Program-made: the position numbers and the translations under genes | NCBI GenBank assembly: GCA_045658645.1 | Contig: JAZOVJ010000044.1 | Location: 1-52,612, forward strand | Direction: 5' to 3' | Length of the DNA: 52,612 nucleotides | Origin: UBA1738 sp045658645 | GTDB taxonomy: Bacteria > Bacillota > Clostridia > UBA1381 | In this document: one piece after another, positions 32,591 to 41,281 of the stretch | Position numbering within the stretch: the stretch's first letter is position 1 | Layout: the number at the start of each line of letters is the position of its first letter | The notes under the pieces: model-generated | Seen by the model: the letters and a program-made list of their open reading frames with translations, nothing else | Told to the model about the DNA's origin: nothing | Databases searched by the model: none

Positions 32591-33325
32591 TTAAAAAGGT
32601 TCTTCCTCGTTATCACGTTCAATCTCCTGGTCCCATACGAGATAAATCCAGGTTTCGTCCTGCGCTTTTGCTATGAACATTGCGGCGGCGAACAGGCAGA
32701 GTGTGATAATATCTGCATAGTTGTTAGTAATCCAGAATGAAGATAAAAATCCGTTGCCTGAAACTATATTAAGAAGTATCGGGATAAGCACTCGACCGGA
32801 TGCGACGTACAATGCGAGTTTACACACCTTGTCTTTATGGTCGTCAAAGTTAAGACCTGTATAGATGCATAAAGCGGCATATAAAAGTGTAAAGATATTT
32901 CCAAGCCATGAGTATGTATCCCAATATACATAGGATGCCACGAATGAGTTTTCTTTTGCCGACTGGAATGCTGTAATGGCGGCATTTGAGAAAAATCCGC
33001 CAAAGCCGTTGGCACCAAGGTACCAGAAAATCCAGAAGAACGTAATAATCTGCAGAACACCGTATGTAATGAATGTATACTTTATCATTTTGATGCGGTC
33101 AAAAAGCGCAACAGACGGAAGAAGAAACACCAGCGGAATAAGAATCGGGCCTACTATCTTTGAAAGCCAGTACGCAATGTTCGGAAGCGTTGCCTTTCCG
33201 TAGGTGATGGCGTTAATAATGAAGTCAAGGTTGTTTGTTACAAAAAAACCAATTCCGAAAATTAAAGAAATCCCCATCAGTATCCTGAAAGTACGATGTA
33301 TCATAAAAGGATTTTGTCTTGTCAT
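32591..33325 (-). CDS. Polytopic membrane protein of unknown function
   Basis: I recognise no family. The 244-residue protein has six probable membrane helices (for example ILMGISLIFGIGFFV, IVGPILIPLVFLLPSVALF, TFITYGVLQIITFFWIFWYL, WLGNIFTLLYAALCIYTGL), with an acidic C-terminus ending DNEEEPF and no obvious catalytic motif. GGAGG precedes the ATG. It is transcribed alone, convergent with spo0A and divergent from the M50 protease gene. Its terminator is probably the spo0A hairpin read in reverse. Confidence 0.75.
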   Translation of the reverse strand: MTRQNPFMIHRTFRILMGISLIFGIGFFVTNNLDFIINAITYGKATLPNIAYWLSKIVGPILIPLVFLLPSVALFDRIKMIKYTFITYGVLQIITFFWIFWYLGANGFGGFFSNAAITAFQSAKENSFVASYVYWDTYSWLGNIFTLLYAALCIYTGLNFDDHKDKVCKLALYVASGRVLIPILLNIVSGNGFLSSFWITNNYADIITLCLFAAAMFIAKAQDETWIYLVWDQEIERDNEEEPF

Positions 33326-33468
33326 AATATCCTCCTGTTCTGCCGATTAAAAACAATGGGCAGGCTAAGTTTTTATACAATACCATAATACCACAGTGCT
33401 TTGCAAAATTCAAGAGAAAAAATGTAAAACAAACGGCAAATAAAATCCTTGAAATTCGCAAAAAACTA

Positions 33469-33497
33469 TTTACTTTATGCGGATTTTTTGGTATAAT
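33469..33497 (+). promoter_or_regulatory. Extended -10 promoter of the M50-scpAB operon
   Basis: TTACTT (33469-33474, poor -35), 17 bp, TATAAT (33492-33497) with TGG before the -10. Confidence 0.7.
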
Positions 33498-33536
33498 ATA
33501 TTGTGTATATCTATATTAAAATTTGGCGGTGAACTA

Positions 33537-34187
33537 ATGCTTGGTTTAACAAATATATTGATAAATGTGCCTATAGCTTTAATAGCTATAACAGGGCACG
33601 AACTTGCACATGCATGGGTGTCTTCAAGGTTGGGCGACCCGACACCGAGATATGAGGGAAGACTTACTTTGAACCCTCTTGCACATCTTGACCCTATCGG
33701 TACTCTTCTGATGATACTGACAGGATTCGGCTGGGCAAAGCCCGTTGGCGTTAACCCTATGTATTATAAGGACAGAAAAAAGGGTATGGCGCTTGTTGCT
33801 TTAGCAGGCCCTGTTGCAAACTTTTTAATGGCTTTTGCGGGAATTTTAATAGCAGTTGTCCTGATGGTTTTAGGCGGAAAGCTTGGCTGGAACACAAATG
33901 TAATTTCAACTATTTTCTCTGTTGCAGACCTTTTCTGTTTCAGAAATTTATGTCTTATGGTATTTAACTTAATCCCGATTCCGCCGCTTGACGGCTCAAA
34001 AATATTGGGAATGTTTTTGCCGAACAGAACATACTATAACGTTTTGCAATACGAACGCTATGCGATTATTCTTATAATGCTCCTGTCCGTTACGGGAACA
34101 TTCAACGCAATAATCGGCAGCGGTGTAAGTATATTTTACGGGGCGATTTTAAGGGCGGTATCATCCCTTGTTTCCCTGATAGTATAA
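33537..34187 (+). CDS. Site-2 protease family intramembrane metalloprotease (M50)
   Basis: A 216-residue protein of the short, PDZ-less M50 type. It has the zinc motif in ITGHELAHAWVSSRLGDPTPRYEGRLTLNPLAHLDPIGT and the second motif NLIPIPPLDGSKIL, plus about five membrane helices. The ATG at 33537 follows GGCGGTGA; the longer frame from 33477 overlaps the promoter. These proteases sit widely beside scpA in Clostridia. The substrate is unknown, and it is not the SpoIVFB type by context. Confidence 0.92.
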   Translation: MLGLTNILINVPIALIAITGHELAHAWVSSRLGDPTPRYEGRLTLNPLAHLDPIGTLLMILTGFGWAKPVGVNPMYYKDRKKGMALVALAGPVANFLMAFAGILIAVVLMVLGGKLGWNTNVISTIFSVADLFCFRNLCLMVFNLIPIPPLDGSKILGMFLPNRTYYNVLQYERYAIILIMLLSVTGTFNAIIGSGVSIFYGAILRAVSSLVSLIV

Positions 34188-34199
34188 GGCGGTATATAA

Positions 34200-34940
34200 A
34201 TGGATACAATGCTATATAAGCTGGATTCCTTTGAAGGACCTTTGGACCTTTTGCTGCATCTTATTTCCAAGAACAAGGTGAGCATTTATGACATACCTAT
34301 TGTGGAAATAACATCCCAGTATTTAGAGGCCATTGATGGCATTGAGGAATCGCAGCTTGAGAATACAAGTGAATTTCTGGTTATGGCGGCGCAGCTTCTT
34401 TACATCAAGTCAAAGATGCTTCTTCCGAAAAATGAGGAAGAGGAGGACGAAGAAGACCCGAGAGATGATTTGGCAAGGCGTCTGGCGGAATACCAGAGCT
34501 ATAAAGAAGCATCGGGCGAGCTTCGTAAGACAGAGTTTGCGTCAAGGTATATGTTCTTTAAGGAGGAGGAAAAAATCGAATTTCCGCTCCCTGAATATAA
34601 CAAAAAGCATACCATTGATGAGCTTACAGATGCCTTTAATTCCATTATGCAAAGAAAACTCAGGTTTGCAAAACCGGAAAAACGTGCATTTTCAGGAATT
34701 GTCGGCAGGCAGAAGGTTTCTGTTGAAAAGATGACGGAGGAACTTTTCGGGCGTATTAAGAAAACGGGCAGACTTCAGTTCAAAAAAGCGTTTTCGGGAA
34801 GGAAGTCCAAACCGGAGCTTGTGGCAACATTCCTTGCCATACTTGAAATGATACGTTCAAACAAAATTTTAGCAGAATATGACGAAGAACATAAAGATTT
34901 TATTTTAATAAAAACTAAAAAAGAGGTAGCAGATGAATAA
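34200..34940 (+). CDS. scpA: Segregation and condensation protein A
   Basis: ScpA is the kleisin subunit of the SMC-ScpAB condensin. The 246-residue protein has YKLDSFEGPLDLLLHLISKNKVSIYDIPI, AAQLLYIKSKMLLP, a central acidic linker (EEEEDEEDPRDD) and the C-terminal winged helix that contacts SMC. It starts 12 bp after the M50 gene and overlaps scpB by 8 bases. Confidence 0.96.
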   Translation: MDTMLYKLDSFEGPLDLLLHLISKNKVSIYDIPIVEITSQYLEAIDGIEESQLENTSEFLVMAAQLLYIKSKMLLPKNEEEEDEEDPRDDLARRLAEYQSYKEASGELRKTEFASRYMFFKEEEKIEFPLPEYNKKHTIDELTDAFNSIMQRKLRFAKPEKRAFSGIVGRQKVSVEKMTEELFGRIKKTGRLQFKKAFSGRKSKPELVATFLAILEMIRSNKILAEYDEEHKDFILIKTKKEVADE

Positions 34941-35538
34941 CGATAAAATCCCTTACGCCATTGAGGGAATACTTTTTGCAGCAGGCGAGCCGGTTAAAAC
35001 TGCAAAGCTTGCGGCTGTGCTTGAGATTGAAACCTCCGCCGTGGAGGAGGCCGTAAGGCTTTTGAAATATGAATATGACACTCAGGAAAGAGGTCTTATG
35101 ATTATTGATATTGACGAGGGCTATCAGATTTGCTCACGTCCTGAATATTATAATTACATACAGGTTATTTTAGGTGACCAGAGACGTCAGGCACTTTCCA
35201 ATGCGGCAATGGAGGCACTTGCCATAATTGCCTATAAGCAGCCTGTAACAAGAGGTCAGATTGAGTACATAAGAGGCGTTAACTCGGATAGTGCGGTGAA
35301 CCGTCTTTGTGAGCGAGGTCTTATTGAGGAATGCGGACATTTAGATGCACCGGGAAGACCTATTCTTTACAGAACAACACAGAACTTCCTAAGATGCTTC
35401 GGGCTTTCAACTCCAAAGGATTTGCCGGAGCTTGACTTATCAAAGCTAAGCCCTGAATATGAACAGATTTCCTTGCAGATGGACGAGGATACAGAGATTG
35501 AGGGGCAGGAGGCTATGATACCAGAAGACGAAGAATAA
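34933..35538 (+). CDS. scpB: Segregation and condensation protein B
   Basis: ScpB dimers bind ScpA in the condensin complex. The 201-residue protein has two winged-helix domains, with IEGILFAAGEPVKTAKLAAVL at the start, AALAIIAYKQPVTRGQIEYIRGVNSD-like sequence in the middle (residues MEALAIIAYKQPVTRG) and LDAPGRPILYRTT, all family hallmarks. The tail is acidic. Confidence 0.96.
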   Translation: MNNDKIPYAIEGILFAAGEPVKTAKLAAVLEIETSAVEEAVRLLKYEYDTQERGLMIIDIDEGYQICSRPEYYNYIQVILGDQRRQALSNAAMEALAIIAYKQPVTRGQIEYIRGVNSDSAVNRLCERGLIEECGHLDAPGRPILYRTTQNFLRCFGLSTPKDLPELDLSKLSPEYEQISLQMDEDTEIEGQEAMIPEDEE

Positions 35539-35559
35539 TCGCAGAAAGGATGCGGCAAT

Positions 35560-36171
35560 ATGAAAATTGCACTTATAATTTTAGCAGGCATTATAGCGCT
35601 GATTTTTGTCTTGTTGCTGCTTCCTGTCAGACTTTTGGTGGACTATAAAAAGGACGAGGTGACGAACGAAAAGTCGCTTGTTCTTCGGTATATGTTCTGG
35701 AATTTCAAGCTTTTTGGGGACAAAAAGAAAGAGAAACCAAAGCCAAAAGAAAAGCCAAAGGAAGAAAAAAAGCCACTTTCTTTTGAGGAAAAAAGGGACA
35801 AGGTTTCAAAGTATATACAGATTTTTGAGGATACAAAGGACGAGGCTTGTGAAATCCTTGACTATGCATCTGAAAAAGCGATTATATTTGAGAAGGTTTA
35901 TACAGACATTGAGTTTGGCTTTGAAGATGCCATGCATACCGGAATATTTACCGGAGTTTTGAACGGGTTTGTATATGGGGTTTTAGGATTTATACATCAA
36001 CATTCACAGCTTTTGGATATGAGAGTGAATATTCAGCCGTTTTTTGATAAACCCTGCTTTAAAGTGCAGGCAGGGTGCATACTTCGGCTTAAAAATGTGC
36101 ATATTATAATTGTTGCAATAAATATACTTAAAATACTAAGAAAAATCAGGAAAACGGAAAGGAGCAGTTAA
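35560..36171 (+). CDS. DUF2953 domain membrane-anchored protein
   Basis: A 203-residue protein with an N-terminal membrane helix (IALIILAGIIALIFVLLLLPVRL), a Lys/Pro/Glu-rich linker (EKPKPKEKPKEEKK) and a C-terminal DUF2953 region (YTDIEFGFEDAMHTGIFTGVLNGFVYG, ending in a basic helix). It ends two bases before the gerW/ytfJ gene. In B. subtilis the related YtfI is encoded beside YtfJ, which supports a sporulation-linked role, though its function is not established. Confidence 0.85.
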   Translation: MKIALIILAGIIALIFVLLLLPVRLLVDYKKDEVTNEKSLVLRYMFWNFKLFGDKKKEKPKPKEKPKEEKKPLSFEEKRDKVSKYIQIFEDTKDEACEILDYASEKAIIFEKVYTDIEFGFEDAMHTGIFTGVLNGFVYGVLGFIHQHSQLLDMRVNIQPFFDKPCFKVQAGCILRLKNVHIIIVAINILKILRKIRKTERSS

Positions 36172-36173
36172 TT

Positions 36174-36647
36174 ATGGCAGAACATCCTATTCAGGGTCTT
36201 ATGGATACTGCGATGAGCAATATCAAATCCATGGTAGACGTTAACACAATCGTTGGGGAGCCGGTGACAACACCGGACGGAACGGTGATTATCCCGATTT
36301 CTACAGTAAGCTTCGGTTTTGGTGCGGGTGGTACACAGTTTGCGGCAAAACAGGATACTGTAACACCGGACAACCCTATGTTCGGCGGTGGATGCGGCGG
36401 CGGAGCGAATGTTAAACCGATTGCATTTTTGGTAGTTGGCGGCGGAAATGTAAGACTACTTCCAATCAGCAACAGAACAACGCCTGTTGATAAGATTATC
36501 GATATGGTTCCGGAGGTTGTTGACAAGGTGAACGGTGCATTATCAGGAGCGGTTGACAAGTTTGTTTCAAAGCGTGACAAAAAAAGCGGCGAAGCCAAAG
36601 AAAGTCAGGAAGCACCGAAGAAAACATACGTAGATATAGCAGAATAA
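36174..36647 (+). CDS. ytfJ: GerW/YtfJ family spore protein
   Basis: The 157-residue protein has the YtfJ core: MDTAMSNIKSMVDVNTIVGEPVTTPDGTVIIPISTVSFGFGAGG, then the glycine-rich GGGCGGGANV and IAFLVVGGGNVRLLPI, with a charged C-terminal tail. GerW/YtfJ is required for normal germination of B. subtilis spores. GGAGCAG precedes the ATG. It is last in the M50-scpA-scpB-DUF2953 unit and is followed by a perfect inverted repeat. Confidence 0.93.
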   Translation: MAEHPIQGLMDTAMSNIKSMVDVNTIVGEPVTTPDGTVIIPISTVSFGFGAGGTQFAAKQDTVTPDNPMFGGGCGGGANVKPIAFLVVGGGNVRLLPISNRTTPVDKIIDMVPEVVDKVNGALSGAVDKFVSKRDKKSGEAKESQEAPKKTYVDIAE

Positions 36648-36651
36648 TATT

Positions 36652-36677
36652 AAGGGTTGCAAAATGCAACCCTTAAT
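36652..36677 (+). terminator. Perfect hairpin between ytfJ and the radical SAM gene
   Basis: TTAAGGGTTGCA and TGCAACCCTTAA form a 12-bp stem with a 2-3 nt loop, but no proper T-run follows. It could be a partial terminator or an RNA processing/stability element. Confidence 0.5.
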
Positions 36678-36698
36678 TGAAATTTAAGGAGAATTCTC

Positions 36699-38540
36699 GT
36701 GGCATATACAAAGAGAGATAAAATTTTGATGAGGGTACAAAAACCCACAAGATACACAGGCGGCGAGCTTAACAGTGTTATGAAGGACAAGGAAAAAGTA
36801 GACTGCCGTTTCGGGTTTTGTTTCCCTGACACTTATGAAATAGGAATGTCCCACCTTGGTATGAAAATTTTATATCACGGACTTAATAAGCGTAGCGATA
36901 CATGGTGCGAAAGAGTATTTGCACCCTGGGTTGATATGGAAGCAGAGATGCGTGAAAACGATATGCGGCTTTTTGCGCTGGAAAGCGGTGATGAGGTAAA
37001 GGATTTTGATATCTTAGGTTTCAGTCTTTCCTATGAGCTTGCATATTCAAACGTCATAAATATGCTGGACTTGGCAGGTATTCCTGTCTTGGCAAAGGAC
37101 AGAGGAGAAGACGACCCGATTGTTTGTGCAGGAGGGCTTTGCGCATATAATGCAGAGCCGATTGCGGAGGTTTTTGACTTTATGACATTAGGCGAAGGCG
37201 AAGAAATTCTGAGCCTTGTTACCGATGAATACATAAAGTGGAAAAAGAGCGGAAAGAAAGATAAGCAGGAGTACTTAAAGGCAATCGCAAAGCTTGAGGG
37301 TGTTTATGTTCCGTCTTTTTATGATATTTCATATAACGCAGACGGCACAGTTTCGGCTATTACACCAAACACGCCTGAAGCGAAGCCTGTTGTCAAAAAG
37401 CGCATAATGGCGGACTTTGACGCCGCTTATACGCCAGAGGAGGTAATTGTGCCTTTCGGCGAAGTGGTGCATGACAGAGTTATGCTTGAAGTTTTCAGGG
37501 GGTGTATCCGTGGTTGCAGATTTTGTGAGGCGGGCTATGCGTACCGACCTGTACGAGAACGAAAAGCAGACCACCTGATTGATATTGCGGACAAGCTTTT
37601 AAGTTGCAGTGGATACGATGAAATTTCCCTGTCTTCCTTGAGTACAAGTGACTATACAGAACTTAAAGACCTTACTGACGGACTTCTTGATTTGACCGAG
37701 GAAAAGAAAATCGGTCTATCTCTGCCGTCACTTCGTATAGATAACTTCTCTTTGGAACTTATGAAAAAGGTTCAGAAGGTAAGAAAGTCAGGTATTACCT
37801 TTGCACCGGAAGCGGGTACACAGAGGATGCGTGATGTTATAAACAAAAATATCACAGAAGATAATATTTTAAAGTCAACAAAAATGCTTTTTGAGGGCGG
37901 TTGGACAAACGTTAAATTGTACTTCATGATTGGACTTCCAACCGAAACCGATACCGATATTGAGGGTATTGCCGACCTTTCGCAAAAGGTTTTAGACCAG
38001 TATTTCTCAATACCGAAAGAGGAAAGAGCAAAAAATATCAATATAACAACAAGTACCTCAAGCTTTATTCCAAAGCCGTTTACGCCGTTCCAGTGGGCAA
38101 AACAGGATAGCCGTGAAGAGATTGTAAGAAAACAGGACATCTTAAAGGCTACAATCAAGAACCGAAAGATAAAATATAACTGGCACGACAACCGTTCAAG
38201 CTATCTTGAGGGTGTTTTTGCACGTGGCGACAGACGCTTGTTGCCTGCGGTTTTGGAGGCAGTTAAAATGGGTTGCCGGCTTGACGGTTGGGATGAGGAG
38301 TTTAAGTTTGATAAGTGGATGCAGGCTTTTGAGAAGTGCGGAATTGACCCTGACTGGTATTTGAGAGAGCGGTCCTATGATGAGGTTCTTCCTTGGGACC
38401 ATATTGATTTAGGCGTTACAAAAGAGTTCTTTATCCGCGAAAACGAAAAGGCAAAACGTGGCGAAACCACACCGAATTGCCGTGAAAAATGTGCCGGTTG
38501 CGGTGCAACAAGCTTTAAGGCAGGTGTTTGCTATGAGTAA
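36699..38540 (+). CDS. TIGR03960 family B12-binding-domain radical SAM protein
   Basis: The 613-residue protein has an N-terminal cobalamin-binding-like region (FCFPDTYEIGMSHLGMKILYHGLN, MTLGEGEE), then the radical SAM core with EVFRGCIRGCRFCEAGYAYRP (CxxxCxxC for the 4Fe-4S cluster), LSLSSLSTSDYT, FAPEAGTQRMRDVINK, and a C-terminal segment ending with a Cys-rich CREKCAGCGA. The start is GTG at 36699 after AAGGAG. The TIGR03936 partner overlaps its end; the pair occurs widely in Clostridia. The reaction is unknown. Confidence 0.92.
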   Translation: MAYTKRDKILMRVQKPTRYTGGELNSVMKDKEKVDCRFGFCFPDTYEIGMSHLGMKILYHGLNKRSDTWCERVFAPWVDMEAEMRENDMRLFALESGDEVKDFDILGFSLSYELAYSNVINMLDLAGIPVLAKDRGEDDPIVCAGGLCAYNAEPIAEVFDFMTLGEGEEILSLVTDEYIKWKKSGKKDKQEYLKAIAKLEGVYVPSFYDISYNADGTVSAITPNTPEAKPVVKKRIMADFDAAYTPEEVIVPFGEVVHDRVMLEVFRGCIRGCRFCEAGYAYRPVRERKADHLIDIADKLLSCSGYDEISLSSLSTSDYTELKDLTDGLLDLTEEKKIGLSLPSLRIDNFSLELMKKVQKVRKSGITFAPEAGTQRMRDVINKNITEDNILKSTKMLFEGGWTNVKLYFMIGLPTETDTDIEGIADLSQKVLDQYFSIPKEERAKNINITTSTSSFIPKPFTPFQWAKQDSREEIVRKQDILKATIKNRKIKYNWHDNRSSYLEGVFARGDRRLLPAVLEAVKMGCRLDGWDEEFKFDKWMQAFEKCGIDPDWYLRERSYDEVLPWDHIDLGVTKEFFIRENEKAKRGETTPNCREKCAGCGATSFKAGVCYE

Positions 38541-39189
38541 TTATGTTTTGAAATATTCGAGAGATGAGCGTGTTAAGTACATTTCGCACCTTGATTTTAT
38601 AAGAACTTTCCACAGAACAGTTCGCCGTGCGGGACTTTCAATGAGCTTTTCGCAGGGCTTTAATCCCCATCCTGTAATGACAATCGCTATGCCGCTTTCT
38701 GTTGGCGTAACATCTGACTGCGAATACATAAAAATCGGGTTTTCGGAGGATTATTCCGAGAATGAAATTATGGAAAAGTTGAACGCCGCATTCCCTGTAG
38801 GATTTAAAATTCTGGCGGTACGAAAAACCGAGGGGAAAGAACTTGATTTTGCAAAGCTTGACAGGGCGATATATGACGTGGAGCTTGAGTGGAGCGGAAA
38901 CGCCTTTGATGAAGCGAAATTTTTGGAAAACAAGTCTTTGCTTGTTATGAAAAAGACCAAAAGCGGTGAAAAGGAAGCAGATATAAGACCATATATCCAC
39001 GAGTTTAAGGTTACAAGCCAAGATGAAAATAAAATGGAAATAACAATGTGTCTTGCGGCGGGAAATAACTATAACCTGAAGCCTGATACTGTAATTTCTG
39101 CAATGGAAAAGTACACCGAGGGTTTTAAGGTGGATTTCTTTGCAACACACAGAGCAAAGATTTTAGCAGGGAATAAAGAATTATTATAA
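38533..39189 (+). CDS. TIGR03936 family (DUF2344) protein
   Basis: The 218-residue protein begins NYVLKYSRDERVKYISHLDFIRTFHRTVRRAGLSMSFSQGFNPHP, the DUF2344 signature. The ATG at 38533 overlaps the stop of the radical SAM gene; an in-frame extension to 38458 lies inside that gene and is a shadow. It presumably works with the radical SAM partner. In many Clostridia the next genes are rng, rplU and rpmA, but here a terminator follows. Confidence 0.9.
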   Translation: MSNYVLKYSRDERVKYISHLDFIRTFHRTVRRAGLSMSFSQGFNPHPVMTIAMPLSVGVTSDCEYIKIGFSEDYSENEIMEKLNAAFPVGFKILAVRKTEGKELDFAKLDRAIYDVELEWSGNAFDEAKFLENKSLLVMKKTKSGEKEADIRPYIHEFKVTSQDENKMEITMCLAAGNNYNLKPDTVISAMEKYTEGFKVDFFATHRAKILAGNKELL

Positions 39190-39193
39190 AAAT

Positions 39194-39224
39194 AAAAAAA
39201 GCACCGAAATTTCGGTGCTTTTTG
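39194..39224. terminator. Bidirectional terminator between TIGR03936 and groEL genes
   Basis: AAAAAGCACCGAAA and TTTCGGTGCTTTTT form a perfect palindrome with A and T runs on the two sides, serving both convergent units. Confidence 0.94.
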
Positions 39225-39227
39225 ATT

Positions 39228-40856
39228 TTAATACATTCCGCCCATTGATGGGTCCATAGCCGGTACTGCAGGAGTTGCCGGTGCCGGCTTATCTGCAACA
39301 AGGCTTTCTGTTGTAAGAACCATTGCAGCAACAGAAGCTGCATTTTGAAGAGCAGAACGTGTAACCTTAACCGGATCCACGATACCTGCCTTAATCATAT
39401 CAACATACTCTTCTGTTAATGCATTGTATCCAATACCTTTCTTCTGGTCCTTAACCTTGTCAACAATAACGCTACCCTCTAAACCTGCGTTCTTTGCAAT
39501 CTGTCTTACAGGTTCTTCTAAAGCTTTAAGAACAATCTGAACGCCTGTCTTTTCATCGCCTTCTGTTTCGTCTAAAAGTTTTGCAACTGTCGGGATAATG
39601 TTGATGTAGCTTGTTCCGCCACCTGCAACGATACCCTCTTCAACTGCAGCCTTTGTGGCTGCAAGAGCGTCTTCGATTCTGTACTTCATTTCCTTCATTT
39701 CAGTTTCTGTTGCAGCACCAACCTTGATTACAGCAACACCGCCTGCAAGCTTTGCAAGTCTTTCCTGAAGTTTTTCCTTATCGAACTCTGAAGATGTAGT
39801 TTCAAGTTCTGTTTTTATCTGGTTAACACGAGCCTTAATTTCAGCTTTGTCACCCATACCGTCAACGATAATTGTGTTTTCTTTCTGGATTTTAACCTGC
39901 TTTGCACGACCAAGCTGGAAAACTTGAGTATCCTTAAGGTCAAGACCAAGCTCTTCGGAAATAACCTGACCGCCTGTTAATGTAGCGATGTCCTGAAGCA
40001 TTGCCTTTCTTCTGTCACCAAAGCCCGGAGCTTTTACAGGAACGCAGACAAATGTTCCGCGAAGCTTGTTAAGGATAAGAGTTGTCAGAGCTTCGCCCTC
40101 AACATCTTCTGCGATAATCATAAGCTTCTTGCCCATCTGAACAATCTGTTCCAAAAGCGGCAGGATTTCCTGAATGTTAGAAATCTTTTTGTCTGTAATA
40201 AGTATATAAGCATCGTCCAAAACTGCTTCCATCTTGTCGGTATCTGTAACCATATACGGAGAAATGTATCCACGGTCAAATTGCATACCCTCAACAATGT
40301 CTGAATATGTTTCGGCAGTCTTTGATTCCTCAACTGTGATAACGCCGTCAGCGGTAACCTTTTCCATAGCCTCGGCAATAAGCTCGCCGATTTCATCATT
40401 TGCGGCAGAAACTGCGGCAACTCTTGCGATGTCTGCCTTGCCGTTTACCTTCTTGGCGTTTGAAAGAAGCTCTTTAACTGCAACGTCAACAGCTTTTCCG
40501 ATACCCTTTCTTACAATCATCGGGTTTGCACCTGCTGTAACGTTCTTTGTTCCTTCACGAACCAATGCCTGTGCAAGAAGTGTTGCGGTTGTTGTACCGT
40601 CACCTGCTATATCGTTTGTCTTTGTAGCAACTTCCTTTACAAGCTGTGCACCCATATTTTCGAATGGGTCGTCAAGCTCGATTTCACGTGCTATGGTAAC
40701 ACCGTCATTTGTGATAATCGGTGCACCGAATTTTTTGTCCAAAACAACATTTCTGCCCTTTGGCCCAAGTGTAATTTTAACGGTGTCTGCAAGCTGGTTA
40801 ATGCCGCTCTCTAATGCGTGTCTTGCATCTTCGCCGAAAAGTATCTGCTTTGCCAT
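39228..40856 (-). CDS. groEL: Chaperonin GroEL
   Basis: GroEL forms the 14-mer folding chamber. The 542 residues begin AKQILFGEDARHALESGINQLADTVKITLGPKGRNVVLDKKFG and include the ATP-site GDGTTTATLLAQALV, VEEGIVAGGGTSYI and the C-terminal MDPSMGGMY tail, shorter in GGM repeats than in many bacteria. GGAGGG precedes the ATG. It is the second gene of the CIRCE-controlled groESL operon. Confidence 0.98.
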   Translation of the reverse strand: MAKQILFGEDARHALESGINQLADTVKITLGPKGRNVVLDKKFGAPIITNDGVTIAREIELDDPFENMGAQLVKEVATKTNDIAGDGTTTATLLAQALVREGTKNVTAGANPMIVRKGIGKAVDVAVKELLSNAKKVNGKADIARVAAVSAANDEIGELIAEAMEKVTADGVITVEESKTAETYSDIVEGMQFDRGYISPYMVTDTDKMEAVLDDAYILITDKKISNIQEILPLLEQIVQMGKKLMIIAEDVEGEALTTLILNKLRGTFVCVPVKAPGFGDRRKAMLQDIATLTGGQVISEELGLDLKDTQVFQLGRAKQVKIQKENTIIVDGMGDKAEIKARVNQIKTELETTSSEFDKEKLQERLAKLAGGVAVIKVGAATETEMKEMKYRIEDALAATKAAVEEGIVAGGGTSYINIIPTVAKLLDETEGDEKTGVQIVLKALEEPVRQIAKNAGLEGSVIVDKVKDQKKGIGYNALTEEYVDMIKAGIVDPVKVTRSALQNAASVAAMVLTTESLVADKPAPATPAVPAMDPSMGGMY

Positions 40857-40871
40857 TTAAAATCCCTCCAA

Positions 40872-41156
40872 TTAGTCAACAATAGCCAAAACGTCTGACT
40901 GTCGTACGATTGTATATTCGTTGCCGTCAAGTTTAACTTCTGTACCTGCATATTTAGAGATAAGAACCTTGTCGCCAACTTTAAGTTCCATCTTAACTTC
41001 GTGTCCGTCAACAAGCCCGCCAGGGCCTACTGCAACAATTTCAGCATCCTGTGGCTTTTCCTGTGCAGCACTTGTTAAAATAATGCCGCTCTTTGTCGTT
41101 TCTTCAGCTTCCAGCATCTTTATAACAACCCTGTCAGCTAATGGTTTAATATTCAT
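40872..41156 (-). CDS. groES: Co-chaperonin GroES
   Basis: GroES caps the GroEL chamber. The 94-residue protein has IKPLADRVVIKMLEAEETTKSGIILTSAAQEKPQ (mobile loop) and VGDKVLISKYAGTEVKLDGNEY. GGAGGCGA precedes the ATG, and groEL begins 15 bp downstream. Confidence 0.97.
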   Translation of the reverse strand: MNIKPLADRVVIKMLEAEETTKSGIILTSAAQEKPQDAEIVAVGPGGLVDGHEVKMELKVGDKVLISKYAGTEVKLDGNEYTIVRQSDVLAIVD

Positions 41157-41177
41157 ACTTTCGCCTCCTGATACTGT

Positions 41178-41204
41178 TTAGCACTCTACCTTGTAGACTG
41201 CTAA
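41178..41204 (-). promoter_or_regulatory. CIRCE operator (HrcA site) of groESL, one mismatch
   Basis: Forward-strand TTAGCACTC (41178-41186), 9-nt spacer, GACTGCTAA (41196-41204). One base differs from the perfect inverted repeat. It lies between the groES promoter and start codon. Confidence 0.94.
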
Positions 41205-41212
41205 CATTATAT

Positions 41213-41240
41213 ATTATATCTTTATTTCAGCCATTGTCAA
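41213..41240 (-). promoter_or_regulatory. Sigma-A promoter of groESL
   Basis: On the minus strand TTGACA (41235-41240), 16 bp, TATAAT (41213-41218), directly upstream of the CIRCE operator. Confidence 0.88.
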
Positions 41241-41281
41241 GACCTGAGTGGGTAAATTTAGCATTTTAATTGGGAATTAAG

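Noticed and set aside
38458..38532. N-terminal extension of the TIGR03936 protein
   Set aside because: Overlaps the end of the radical SAM gene in another frame and precedes the family's normal N-terminus at 38533.
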